Of a stretch of 64,000 nt of DNA, positions 13,109 to 25,500 are shown one piece after another. Numbering within the stretch: position 1 is the stretch's first letter; each line of letters begins with the position of its first letter. The notes under the pieces were generated by a model. It worked only from the letters and a program-made list of their open reading frames with translations, was not told the origin of the DNA and searched no databases. This stretch comes from Dipylidium caninum (lineage: Eukaryota > Platyhelminthes > Cestoda > Cyclophyllidea > Dipylidiidae), in assembly GCA_017562135.1 (NCBI GenBank), contig QEYB01000412.1:372001-436000 (forward strand), read 5' to 3'. The translations under genes and the position numbers were made by a program.

Positions 13109-16100
13109 TATATCTCTCCACGGAGCTAACTTCATTGACTCTTTTCATAAAATTTTTACGTCACTTCATTCAGGCATTCACACGTGCATGAATACCACAT
13201 CCAACCAGGTGAATACGTGTCAAGTGCAGTCAAATCTACGCAATCGGCTCTCATTTACAATTCATTCTTTACGCCAAAGTGGGCCCTGACATCCATCTGT
13301 CTGTTTGTGCTCCCTGGGAACTTATTCCAACCATCTGCCTTTCCTCTACCTACCTCGACCTAAAGTCGGCCTGTCCAGCCTCCCGCCTAAGGTTGTCTGG
13401 CCCTTTCTCCGCCTAATGGACGTGTCACTTGCCTACCTACCAGGTCGAGCAGATTGTCAGAGCACATCCCTGTGTAAGGAATATTACAACTATTACTATT
13501 GTTAGAAATGATGTGCAGCAGGATGACATTCTCCACTTTATACCCAATCTCTAACCCACTAGTCGGTCAAGCGGTTTATGGAATTAACCTAACCAAGATA
13601 ATTGCGAAATTGGGGTTTTATGAAGTCCCACTGAAATTTACCATTCCCAAGGGCGTGATGGGTCATTTTTTATTCAGTCTCAGCACTATATATAAATTCT
13701 GGCAAAAAGTAGCAAGTGTTTTTATTTATAGCACCACCAGCTAATGCATTATTCAATCGTTATAAGTCAGTCATGATAAAGGCACCCTAATACGGCAGTC
13801 AATTTACCAACGCCACATTTACCTGTTCAACTTGTCAAATTGCTTGAGAAAATCACAAAAATGGGAGCGAAAAAATGCCCTGACAACAAGGCGGCCACGT
13901 AGTCATCGCCTGCTCTGGCCGAACGTCCTCCGCCCCATGGCACTGCGTCCGGAAGGACGAGCGCAGAGCCTGATACGCACGCGTATCGATCTTTCCCCCC
14001 GCTTACAGACGAAAATCGATATATTGGAGTGATATCGATCGACGCTGCGGTGGTTCTGCTCAAAGTGTAGGCCCTTCACGAGGGTTTTGTATGGAGCTGT
14101 TTTGACTGTAAATCTGCTATTAAGCTACTTTGATGGTTGTAGTGCTACTTTTGTTGGTAAAAAATAGGGTAACAGATGGTCGTATCTCTGTTTCACACAC
14201 TCGTAGGGTAATTAATGCCAGCTGTTCTGCTGACGACGAAATGTGTGTGGATTTCCATATGGAATTAGAACTCCTCCTAGTGGGATTGAGAATTTAAAAT
14301 AAAGTGGGGAAAAGGGGTATAACTGTGGAGGTACTTGAAAGAGCGTAAACATGGGTTGGGGGAAAAAGATGGCATTCATAAAATTCAGATGGTAGAAATA
14401 GATAAATCATTAGTGGATAAAAAAATACGTCCAGCTGAATGGGAGGTGAGAAGGAGAAGTGTGGTTGTGGATAGTGCTTTGACGAAAGTGTACGCCTCAA
14501 AGGATAAAGTGGCAAACAGGCAGAGTAGACGTCTGTTCCATGGGGTCTCAATCACAACGATTCATGACACGAGTCCACCACCAGTGTCCACACGCAAGGC
14601 ATTTTCCTCTTCGACTTACAGAGTATTTTTACCTCTGATGGGTGACTTTGTGTTAGCATATTCGGTCTCCGTTAGGGCACTAGAGGATGGGAAGAAACGC
14701 GCTGGAGGAAAATCACAATTTAAGGATGTAGCCACGTGGCTCTGGGATAATTGCCATACCCGCGTAGTCCATTATGCGGGTCTTTCATGTCCTCCTCCCA
14801 TGAGTCATTCGCATTGACAGCAATATAAAATTCAGCTGCCACTGCCAATGCCAATGCCACTGTTAATGCTGTTGCTGTTGCTGTTGCTGGTGCTGGATCT
14901 CAATGGCAGACCCGCTGGGAGACGTGGTTGCCTTCCCACCCGGCCACATGAGCCGAACGGGGATGTTGCAAGCAGAGGCGGCGGTCGGGCTGACTCTCCA
15001 CTTGTCAGCAAAGTGCAGCTCCAAATTGCTGTCATAATAAGTGGGGATAGCATTCAACTATCGCTGCAGCGATCAGGCAACATGTGAACATCACCGAGGA
15101 ATGCAGTCTTTATTTTGCTTTCTTTGGAAGCAGGAAGTAGGAGGAATTTCGAGTGAAGGATGAAAGTCATGCGTAAAAGGGCAGAGGCCTGACCGGCCTA
15201 AATACTTCCATGAGCGGGAAACGAATGCCCGCCTACGCTTTCCACCGAGGTTTAAGCGATTAACAGGAGTTGTCCGCACCACGAAAGGATGGAGAAGGTC
15301 AGCCTCAGTGGCTACTTTCGAGGCGTTCCTCAAGCGCCTATTAAGTCAGGCGAGTGGAGCGCAAGTTGGTGGGGTCGTGGTGAGGACGCTGACCTGGAGG
15401 GTAAACTCCTAGCGGCATACTCCGCTAGAAACAAATTAAAGCAAGCGTTAGGGGATAAGTTGCATTATAGAATGACTGGTAAGAGAAGCAGGGAGTTAAA
15501 GATGTCAATTGATGCTTCAGCATCCCACTTCCTCTTCCAGCGCAGGACTTAGTCGGTGAAGTGACAAGCTCACTGTTTGCTCTTCGTAGGGAAAAGCACG
15601 GGTGAGAGAGCCACCCTACGGTGATTGTGACAGTAAAGTCCCTCCATCCACCTGCTGGAGTCCAACCTACTCGCTCTCCAAATGCCGAGTGGACGGATGA
15701 AGTTCATTTGCTCAGATGTTCCACTACTTTCCATCAGCCTCGCCTACTTCGCAGTTTATCCATGGCCACGCCTCTTGCCAATTTCACATCCACCATGCAC
15801 TATAAGGAGAATGGACAAACGGTCACTGATGTCTACTTTTGAGTTTAATGGATGAAAATTGCTACTAATAGGCGAAATAAGTAGGTGAAGGAAGGGCCAG
15901 ACAGTGTTCGTTCCGCGATTAAGTCTGATTTGCACGATTTTGGCGAAGAGGTCGTTATACAGACGACCCGAGACTATTAAGCATAATTAAACATTAAATG
16001 GAGCCTAACTGTAAACGAGGCAGGCACGCGGGAAAGCGGGGAGGGTTCGAGTGATGCTGAACAGGAATGATTGTTTAAAGTCATTTTTTTTCCACCTCCT

Positions 16101-17058
16101 TCCAACTCCGCCTTTTCAGAAAAAGTGTTTCAGTAGCGGTATTTAAGGGTTTGGGGAGAACCGACTATTTGCCAGATGGCGCGACGAATTACGGACACCC
16201 TGCGGACAGGACACGTTGTGGGACATGAAAATACGAATCTGCGCAATGCCGAGGAGGCAGTGGACTTCAACCACACAATGTCATCCAACAGAATGATATG
16301 CTGCACAAACAGTAAGTGCCTACAGCCTCGCACGACTTTCGGAATTTTCGTCCCCTCGATCTCGGCGAGGCACGTCTAAGTGAGGCTGACCCGAGGAGAG
16401 CTGTGAGGTTCATTAAAATTCTAATTGCCCACTGTGAGGACAGGCGAGGAACGATCGTTTCCGCCTGGGTCATATGACCACTTCCGTGGCCATAAGTAGG
16501 CAAGGTTTTCTTGCTTTGTCCAATGGACAGCTTGCGGAACGACGGATGCCCTGCCAACTGCGCTGGGATGAGACGACAGCAACAACAACGACACCGACAA
16601 TGAGGGTCCGTCTTGGACTCACGCCAGTTTAATCTTTTCATGTGATCGGACAAAAAGCACTCAGAGTGCTTTGTTCTACGTCAAAGTGACCAAGATTTCA
16701 CCATGGGGATTGACTGCTGGAGAGATTTTCGCGGGACACCGAGGAAATAGCAGAGAAAAGCACTGGTAGTTGGGGTCTCAGTTATTGCCGCGGACGGATT
16801 CGCTGCCAGTCGCCCTCCGATGCGCTGACGGGCGGGAGGAACTCGTGGTACAAGCGTTTTACCTGTGAAATGGCTAACAGAAAGGGCTGGTGAAAAGTGG
16901 TGTATTGACTAGCCGTGAACAGTGGCATGAATTGTGTAGGAGGCGATTAGTCAGGGTCGTCGACCTCCACCCCATCCATTCAAGTGACATTTAAGCCCAT
17001 AATCGCGGGGCTTTGACTGTTAGCTACAGACTCATCCCCTTATCCACCCCAAACGGAC

Positions 17059-17082
17059 GGTGGTGGTGGTGGTGGTGGTGGT
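17059..17082. repeat. (GGT)8 microsatellite
   Basis: Eight perfect GGT triplets followed by GTAAGTGG. It is intergenic. Confidence 0.9.
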
Positions 17083-19101
17083 AAGTGGATAGATGGTGGA
17101 TAGATGGATGTGGTAAAAACCACACCACTCCTGCCCCATTGTTCCCCTCTACGGACCACGGCAGGATGGAGGTCACCCGTTTCCACTGGAACAACCGCCT
17201 AAGTCGCCATTTATCTGTTAGCTCGTTGAGTTCAGGAGCACACGTTGAGTCTGTCTCTGTCCACACTTAACTGCTCATCTGAGAGTCCACTGTTAATATC
17301 CCATCCAGCGAGGTTTGTCGTTAGGACCGAGGTGAGGTGGGGACACATTTTGCCGTCCCGACCATATTCAGCCCCCCGAACCCTGCCCCCCCCCGCCCCC
17401 GACTGCGTTTAATAGCTTCCACCACTAGGGCAAATATGGACACGGGGCCTCGTCGTAGCCTCTCTCGTCCTTTTTATCATTAACAAATAAATTTCTTTTA
17501 AAGAAGGGGACTTTTGTTCTGCTTCCAGCATTTCCACCTTCTCCTCCTCAATTCTAATTGGTTGGATTATTGAATGAAACCACTTGAGGATGGATGAATA
17601 GATGGATGGATAAGGGGGGGGGGTAGGAGGAAGAGGATTCAACTCGAGGAGACTGAGTAAAACGGAAGAGGGCGTGTAGGTCATAGGCGGAGGCTGCATG
17701 TAAGACTCTCTGGTCTCTTTCACAATCTGCCTTCACCCAGCAACATGCTACCAATTTATTGGGGACCCATGGGACAACGGAGTCCTGCCCAGCCCTTGTA
17801 CTGCCTTCCGATTGGTTAAGACACCATTAAAGCTTAGATCTCTTGTTAGACACACGCTAAGGACTCGGAGGGCCCCATGGGGAAGGGGCTAAACACTCAT
17901 ATTCCATCTACCGCCGATAAATCAGGACATTTCCCTGATGGATGATGGGATTATTTGATCGACCCATACTTCGGGTGTGGGAACAAATGTGGGGCAGGGA
18001 GACGGATCTTAGGCCAAGGAGGTGGGCGACGTGAAGGGATGCCTGGCAGAAGGAGAAGTCGGTGCCCCATGCGGCCAGATAGGCAGGGAGGCAGGAGGAA
18101 GACGAAGAGGGAAAGGGCCATTCTCTTTGCGAGCAGATCTTCGCTGGGCACAACATGCGTGGGCGGTGAACCTTCCAATCACGAGCGAGTTGATAAATCA
18201 TGCGACAGTCCCATTAGGCAACAGACAAACCAGTGATTTGTACCTTTCTTCGTTGACACCGCTTAGCGACCTATTTGGCATTAAGTTAGGATTTTTTTCA
18301 TCCTGTTGGAAAAATTGGCAGATAAGTGAATGTTTCCCTGTAGTTAACTATATCACAGAAGAAGATTCAGGAAGGAATTAAGATTTAGAATCTTTTCCTA
18401 GATCAAGGCTGGATGATAACACATGTCATGTCAACTCACAAAAAATGTCCCATATTTTAATATGTGCTGTAATAATATTTGACCTACAAAACCGGCAAGG
18501 TTGTAATTACTTGAATGGACCACGAAGAAAAAAAGGGAGAGTGAGTAGGCCTATATTAATAGCCTAAGATAGGAGTTATTGCACAGATCCACTCCTACGT
18601 TGCAGATAAGCGTACCGATGGGTTTTAGCTATTGTTGAAGTGATTCTTGCTCTGCTACGTCAACTTTTGTCTTTCAAACCTCTAATGAGTCTTGTATACC
18701 AGTAGTAACACTTTCCCTATCAGACTACTTATTAAGAACATTTTCGAAGGGTCACATGTGGAATATCGAACATGTTGACACTGTATATCATAGGGAAATT
18801 GTTTCTTTGACACATTTTTACACTTGGCACCATTTTTTATTAAGGTCAGTTCACTTTTCACGTAGTGTGGATTTAGGAAACTAACTTCTCGCTATGCATT
18901 CCAAAATATTATTTTTGACCAAAGCAGCCTTTAGACTCTGGCGATATATACAAATAATGTTCAACGTAATCTTTTGAATTTCCTTCCTATTCGTGTTGGC
19001 AAAAATTCCTTCATTCCTTATTCAGATTGGTCCGCGCCAAGGCTGTAACTTAGCCTGCATTGTTTGGTCGGTCAGCGCACTGTAGGCTTCAGTGAATTTA
19101 G

Positions 19102-21652
19102 ATGGCCCTGGTGAATTATGGTGACTCTGACCCTAGCTCTGATGGTATAATACTTTATAAATCCGGCGTCTTCCACTGAATCGAAGCGCTCATTCATCTT
19201 AATTTTTTTTGTTAGATGATCTATGCGAAGAAGCTCTACCGACGAGGTCCTCTGTTGAACGCAGCAAGCCGACTGGGTTTCATGACAAGGTCGAAGACGA
19301 ATACAAGATGCGTATACCGAGAAATGCCAAGCCTCTTTTGGAACCGTTAAACATCCGCCGGAAGTCGGGAATAAATGGCAAAGTCATCCTAACAATACCT
19401 ACTATTGAAGATGTATGCGTAATGTTTAACTGCTTTCATATGTCTGCGGTGCCATTATATTCCCTGAATTTTACGCCTTTCTAGTTTGTTTCCTCTGACG
19501 AAAGTGATTCCGACGAATCTATCCCCACCAAGGTTAGTAGTCGCTCGTTTTAATCTACTTGTTAATAAGTTTTGTTGAAAACAGCCTGACGGGTGCTTGC
19601 AAAGCGTTCTAGAAACATTTCATTTTCTTTCTCTTGGTCCATTATATCGTTTTTGTAAAACAGCTTAAAACCTTGGTATTCTCTTTTATCTATTTCCCAG
19701 GAGCCTCCGAAACCAGTTGGATCTAGGTCAAATAAGAGTCTTCTTGATCTACTACCGCCAACTCGCGCCTTTATTGTTAGAGAAGGGGATAAACCTGTAA
19801 TTCCATCGCCCCTTATTCCACGGCAGGCAGTTCGTGCCGTACCCTCGAAACCAATTAATCCACCAGTATCGGACAACAATTTATTGGTAGAAGATGAGTT
19901 GGATGAAGACAAATTTTCTCCTGAGGGCTTCTTCACGTTTAGTACTACACAAGAGTGTTCGACAGCATTTACAACCGCCGAGGAGGTTAGAAGACGAACA
20001 AGAGAAAGTATTCTTGCTGCTGAAGCTGCAGCTGCGTCAAAAACATCTCCAGATCTGGAGTTAGGACAGTCGTCACAGGAACTGCCTTTACTAAGTGAGA
20101 AACCCTTTGAGGATTGGGAGCTTCCCAAAAGACCGCGTCTGGAACGCACAGATGGCGGGACAAGTGGTGAGGAGGAGGAAGAGGAGATGGAGCCTATTTT
20201 CACAGCAGAAACTTTCATTCCTGGACCAGAGGTCAGTCTTTTCTCCGTAGACCTAACCCCCTCTTATAATGGTGAATTTTTGCTAAATTCTTCAGCTAGT
20301 CTTAGTAGTTATTCTATTAAATGAAAGACTCTTTCAGTCGAAAGTCACATTTGAATGGTCTGGTAGAGGCGAAGCCGCGTAGTTGCTTTTCAAAGTGCTA
20401 CACAGAGGCTAAATATCTTAAAAGTTCCTGATAATGTCGAAGCCATTGTATCAAAACATACAATACTAACAATCAGGGACAGAACAAGATTGTGTCTGGC
20501 GAGTATGTCCTTGTTTGCAACGTTTTTCTCGGCGCTCACAGCGATTTCGTTGATTGGACCCATGGAAACTTGTTCCCCACCATGAGAACAGACCATATTA
20601 ATGTTCTGTGGGGGAGGTAGACTGGGCGAATCGACTTGGAGAACCTTATTTAGTTTTGTCGTTACATCAAGGTGTCACGACGCCTTTCTTATGGGGCTTT
20701 TGCTGCTTTAGCGCAAACGGGCGCGGCTGGGACGCGGCGGTGTTGGCGCCTCTTCCGTCGCTGAATTGCTGTCGGCGTCAGGGCCGATGAAGGTGCGGGA
20801 GGTTCGCGCAGAGGACTTGACGGCTGGTGCGAACTTAGAGTTGCTCAAAGGCGTCACTACGGGACCGCCTAAGATGGTTCCACAACAGCATGTGGTAGAT
20901 AATCCGGGCAAATTGGCCTTCCGCAAGCACCAAATAACTTGGCTGGCATACAAGGTGAGTTCCTGCCTCTCTCCTCTCACTTGAATACGTCCCCCCCATT
21001 ACAGAATCGCCGGTGACCCTTTCCCAGCGGATTCCTCTACTTGAAACTGTTGATAACGAAATTGATGTATTTGATGATTTACTGTCTCTTATCCCCACTC
21101 CAAACTTTGTCTACATTTGAAGGCATTATCAACTACCATGAGTCCTTAATCTGTCCGCATTTCCGCTCTTTTCTGGCATAGTGGATTTGTAACGGTCTTT
21201 TAATTGACTCGCTTGATGCCCCTTCTTCCCCCCTGTTTTCGGTGCAGAGAGGGGAGGAAATTCAGAGAACAACTTACTGTTCTCTGTGTGCGGTTGGTAC
21301 CAGGAATTAAGCTCCGCAAATTGGGAAAAGAGCCTTTTTCAGGTTAATTAGAAGATATGTTTCCTGTTCTGCAGGAAGTTTTTCCATTCAGGGGGTTAAG
21401 TAAACTGGAAGCACACTTCTTACAGTCTTCTCAACTTCAAATCGGAAGTTTTTCGTAATGCCTCTGACGGTTTGGGCGTCATTCTTTTTTATTTTTATCT
21501 CAGAACTCATGGGCTCGTTCCACTACAGTGGTTTTAAGTAACAATTTTTCATACAACCATTGCAGGCGCAAGAACAAGAGTACGAATTGCAAGAGCGATG
21601 GGCAGAAGCAAGACGAAATCAGATGCAGAGCCGTCAGAAATATGGGTTTTAG
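19102..21652 (+). CDS. PRCC: PRCC-like nuclear protein (proline-rich, mitotic checkpoint/splicing-associated)
   Basis: PRCC is a nuclear protein that binds MAD2L2 (MAD2B) and associates with splicing factors. Model exons: 19102-19144, 19216-19412, 19485-19532, 19701-20231, 20712-20954, 21566-21652. All junctions are GT/AG and in phase, giving 382 aa. The N-terminus MALVNYGDSDPSSD resembles the vertebrate start MSLVAYASSDESE. The SSDESDSDESIPTK segment and the following SLLDLLPPTRAF block (residues about 81-125) match the acidic stretch and LLPQPK...RLLLPHAF block of human PRCC. The C-terminus, residues about 343-382, carries the family signature: RKHQITWLAYKAQEQEYEL ... RQKYGF at the stop. 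Human PRCC is about 490 aa, so the proline-rich middle is shorter here. The 480 bp fourth intron could hide a small in-frame exon. It is convergent with the DPP8/9 gene. Confidence 0.9.
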
Positions 21653-22457
21653 TCGGTTTGTTGCCCTGCTCTATTATTTTCCCTCATTTGCTGCTGTTGA
21701 ATACTTGTAAATACACAATTTAAATTGACAATACAACTCCCGTTTTCTTAATGCATGCTCTCGCTCTCTAATCGACTGAAGGGGCCGAGTTTGCCATTAG
21801 CAGCGGGAGCATATTTGATTGAAAAATGTTTTCGGTGGCGAGAGAGGTCAGGCTGCGAGGTTTCCCTCACTGAATAGGCGAACGACCGTGTCTTCAAGGC
21901 CAGTAGTCCATTCTCATCCGAGTGAAAGGCGTTAATTGCCCCCGCCTGCAACCGTCTACATTGGAGCCGCGGAGTAAATATGACATAATGGCGCGACACT
22001 TGTCGCCCAGCCTGGTGTAACTTGCAAAATATTGCGAGGGGAGCGCGTGCACCACTGGAGACGGCGACTATCAGCGGTCGAGTTCCAAGTGGATTAATAC
22101 GATTTCCTTTCCAATCGCTGAAGTAGCTTGTGGCCACGCCTTTACATATTCGGGAACCTAATTACTACTCGACGACCTCTCCGAGCTGTCTCAGCATTGT
22201 GTGAGTGCGTTTCCACGGAAACAGGGGTTTTATTTCGTCTACCTCGCCACTCTGCCAAGCTGCAAATCAAGCCTCACCTGTGACGCCCAATAGTCTATCA
22301 GCGTAGCCCAGAGGAACAGATTCGCGATGCGAACCTTGGGGAATGAGTGAGAGGCCTGTAGTGGGAAGAGGAGATTTTAATAATACGCCACATCCCTCCT
22401 CCTCTCTTGTGGACCCATCGCGGAACAATCGAAAAGCCGCAATTGTCTGTCACGTCG

Positions 22458-22463
22458 TTTATT
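22458..22463 (-). terminator. Candidate AATAAA polyadenylation signal of the DPP8/9 gene
   Basis: On the minus strand AATAAA lies about 107 bases past the stop codon of the dipeptidyl peptidase gene, the usual place for a 3' end signal. Cleavage position is not known. Confidence 0.45.
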
Positions 22464-22569
22464 GTCTTCCTTCATTCCAAACAAAAAGGATGGAAGCCAA
22501 ATGAAAGGCATTTTTTGTTCCAGTAAGTAGAGGGGAGAGATCCGAAGAAAGAAGAGGAGAGGAGTCGAA

Positions 22570-25500
22570 TCAGCGGGGCGTTCGGAGGGCTCGATCAAGG
22601 AAATCGAGGACCGTTGCCACCAAGTGGTCTTCATCGCGGATTCGATGGCGTGAGTCTGGGTAGAACTGAAAAGGAGAGAAAGCGCAATTGATTCTGCCAC
22701 TTCAGTTGATAAGTGTCAACGAAAAGATGCCGATCTGCTCGAATGCGTAGTAAGCAGAATGAATCAGTTGAACAGGAGCAAGTGAATTTCTGGAAATTTG
22801 AACAAAGAGAGGGATGTGCTCACGCAGAGGTGGTATGGTTTTCCGAGAGCATCCAGACGCTGCAGGAGACTAGCCGTGTGTGCGAAGTGGACATTTTCGT
22901 CCTGTCCGCCGTGTGCGATTAATAAGTACGGCGACTTGTCGGGGAAGTGGGTGGCGTACGAAATGACATCCCCGTTTCTACAAGGCAGGTACAACGAGAC
23001 ACCTAAGAAACCATCACAACTGTAAAAAGTCGGGACAGATTAAGTAGAGTCGGGGGAAGGGGAGGGGAAAGAAGAGGAAGGAAAATTAACCCACACGTAG
23101 GCGTTTTCATGTTCGGCGGGAAGGCCCAGGTACCTCTCGGTGTAGGCGGTGTCGTAATGCAGCCAACTGACAACTGGACAGACGGCAATGGAGGCGCTGT
23201 AGGCGTCTCTGTGTTTTGCGGCAGCCATCAGTGCCAAATAGCCGCCTGCGAGGGAATGAACACAAACACGTGACTCGTGAATAAGGCTTTACAGATCTAA
23301 GGCGCTACCAGCATAAAAACGATTTTAGAGGGATAAAAACACTAGCTACTGACTAGACGTTTAAGTAGGAACCATATTACAGCTTACCGTAGGAACTGCC
23401 GTAGATGGCGACACGACTGAGGTCAATCAAGCCTGTGTGACTGGCGGCCTCTCGAAGGAACATCACGTGGTCCGGCAGCTCCACGGTCCCCTTGACGAGT
23501 TAGGAAAAAAAAACGGGACTGGACTGGAAGACCGTAACTGTCATGTAAGTAGGCTCAAAAAGGGTGGGGTCGCGTTAAGAAAAGCACACTTTTATAAAGT
23601 GGAGGGGACATAAAAGACTATCAACGAGAAAAAAAGGCGAAACGGAGGAGCGAACAAGTGGTGGAAGTGGTAGGGAAGACTAATTAGAGGAGAAAATTGA
23701 GTGGAGGTTGCAGCTCATGCTCTTGCCACATCCTCAATCTCACCATTTGATATTTAATATGCCCGGCAAACTGACTTCCCCGATTGGCGGAACCACGACA
23801 ATCACAAAGTAGCAACGCGTAACCATAATGACAGTAAATTTGCGCCCTTTGAACTCTACAAGGAGGGTGCACAAAAAATTCGGCTGGAATGGTAGGACAG
23901 AAAGGAGACACTTGTGATAAGTGCACAGTTGAGGAGAGGCAATCAGCACGGGTGTAGCGGACAAAATCTCATTTAATCAGCCATAAGTAAGCGCTGAGAG
24001 GCCTAAGCTCACAGATTGCGTAGGCAAACGCCGCGAACCAGTTGGACGCCAGGACCGCCGTAGACGAGATGCAAAGTGGGGAACCCCTGAGGGGGACGAG
24101 TCTCAAGAGGAGGAGTGAAGAGCATTCCGTGGAAAGTGAGGGCTGTTCTTGAAGTAGCGACGTTTTTAAAGGTGAAAGAGAGAATCTGGGGACTGTGGAG
24201 TGGACTCAAGGGGGTTGGAAGAATGCTGTGGATTTGAGCTGTGAAGGATAATTTGAAAAAGATGGAACAGACCATTTTTTACGGCTAAAGAAACTTAAGA
24301 CTTCGAATAAGAAAGCACGCCTGCTTTTCTAAGTTCTCTACCATTTCTTACTCCACAGAAGCAAGTAATAAACTTAAGGTGTCAGCAGAAAGTGTAGCGA
24401 CTACTTCACCGAAATGCGCCACCCCACCAAGTGTTTTCAGCACAGCCACCGGGTTTAATCGAGGGATTCCGTTGCAATCGAGGCATAACCGGAAGAGAAT
24501 TTGACCAGGCAACAACATGGGACCGGAGGCCTCCACCACGCACAGACTGGAGGCCGCATCGAAGGCGAGGAGGGAGAAGGAGAGGTGAAACTCCGAGTTC
24601 ACAAGTTGAGCATCGGTGATAGCATTTGCGACCAGCCAGTCGCTCTCGAGGGTGAGCCGATGGATGCGAGGTTCTGCCGGGCCATAATTCACTGCGTACC
24701 TGGCCAAAGGGTAAGGGAAAGCCAATGCCCTTCAAGGCGAAGACAAGGGTAGCAGGGCGGCAAATAATAAAAATCGGTAGCTAAAGACGGGAAATGGCGC
24801 GATTGGATCTACCAGAACAAAACGATGATATGATCTTTTCGGGTGCATAAGTCTGCGGACACATACTGACATATCTTTACATGCGGACTGGAAAGTAGTA
24901 TGAGGCTTGCGGGTGAAGGGCAAAAAAAATTGCGATGCGTTGACTGGAGAAAATGAGGCGAGTGTGCCAATACGCCGAAATTGTGTGGTTACTAAAGGAA
25001 AATAGTAGATTAAAAAAGAAGGGTGCCAACGCATTATAAGGGCTGTACCTTATTCCGCAGACGGTGGGAGTGGCTGGGAATCGAAGGAAGAGCTATTCAA
25101 ATTTCACCACACTTTACAAGCACAATCACAAAAGAAAGGCTGGCGTCGCGAAAGACTGGTAAAAAGACTGGTAAAAGCAGTCCAAAAAAACTAGAAACAT
25201 CTTCTCGAAATCACGAGTTGGTGCTATTCGGAAGTAGCTACATCAACTCACACACTTGTCCACAAAGGATGCTCACGCAGGGCCTCGAACAACACCAAAC
25301 TGTTGACGTTGTCGATGAATATCTGCCAAAGGAAAGCAGAAACAGATCCAAATGGGACCCAACTCCCATTCGGGATAAAAAAATCACCTACTTATTTGCA
25401 ACTAAGTAATTGGTTTTTACAGAAAAACCAGAAAGTGGAAATTTACTCACATGTTCACTCAGCACTTCCCAATCCCCACTAGTCAACTGACGCTCCTTAA

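Larger units (their letters stand above)
11567..19101. other. Intergenic stretch between the CELF exon and PRCC
   Basis: No gene is recognised. The stretch separates two divergently read genes and should contain the CELF promoter or upstream exons and, at its right end, the PRCC promoter. It holds a ~180 bp GGA array, a GGT array near 17.06 kb, a CTG/TTG-like run near 14.86-14.90 kb and a CA/TG run near 11.70 kb. Open frames at about 14.39-14.82 kb and 15.29-15.55 kb are discussed among the rejected items. From about 18.25 kb the sequence turns noticeably AT-richer. Confidence 0.5.

Noticed and set aside
12704..13148. Poly-proline and poly-serine frames on the minus strand
   Set aside because: They are translations of the (GGA)n microsatellite with no coding context.
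14335..14817. 160-codon plus-strand open frame
   Set aside because: Its apparent start is TTG, not ATG. It has no recognisable domain, and the length is expected by chance in 64 kb at this composition.
15289..15552. 87-codon plus-strand frame with ATG
   Set aside because: No similarity that I can name, no splice sites that extend it, and it is short enough to be chance.
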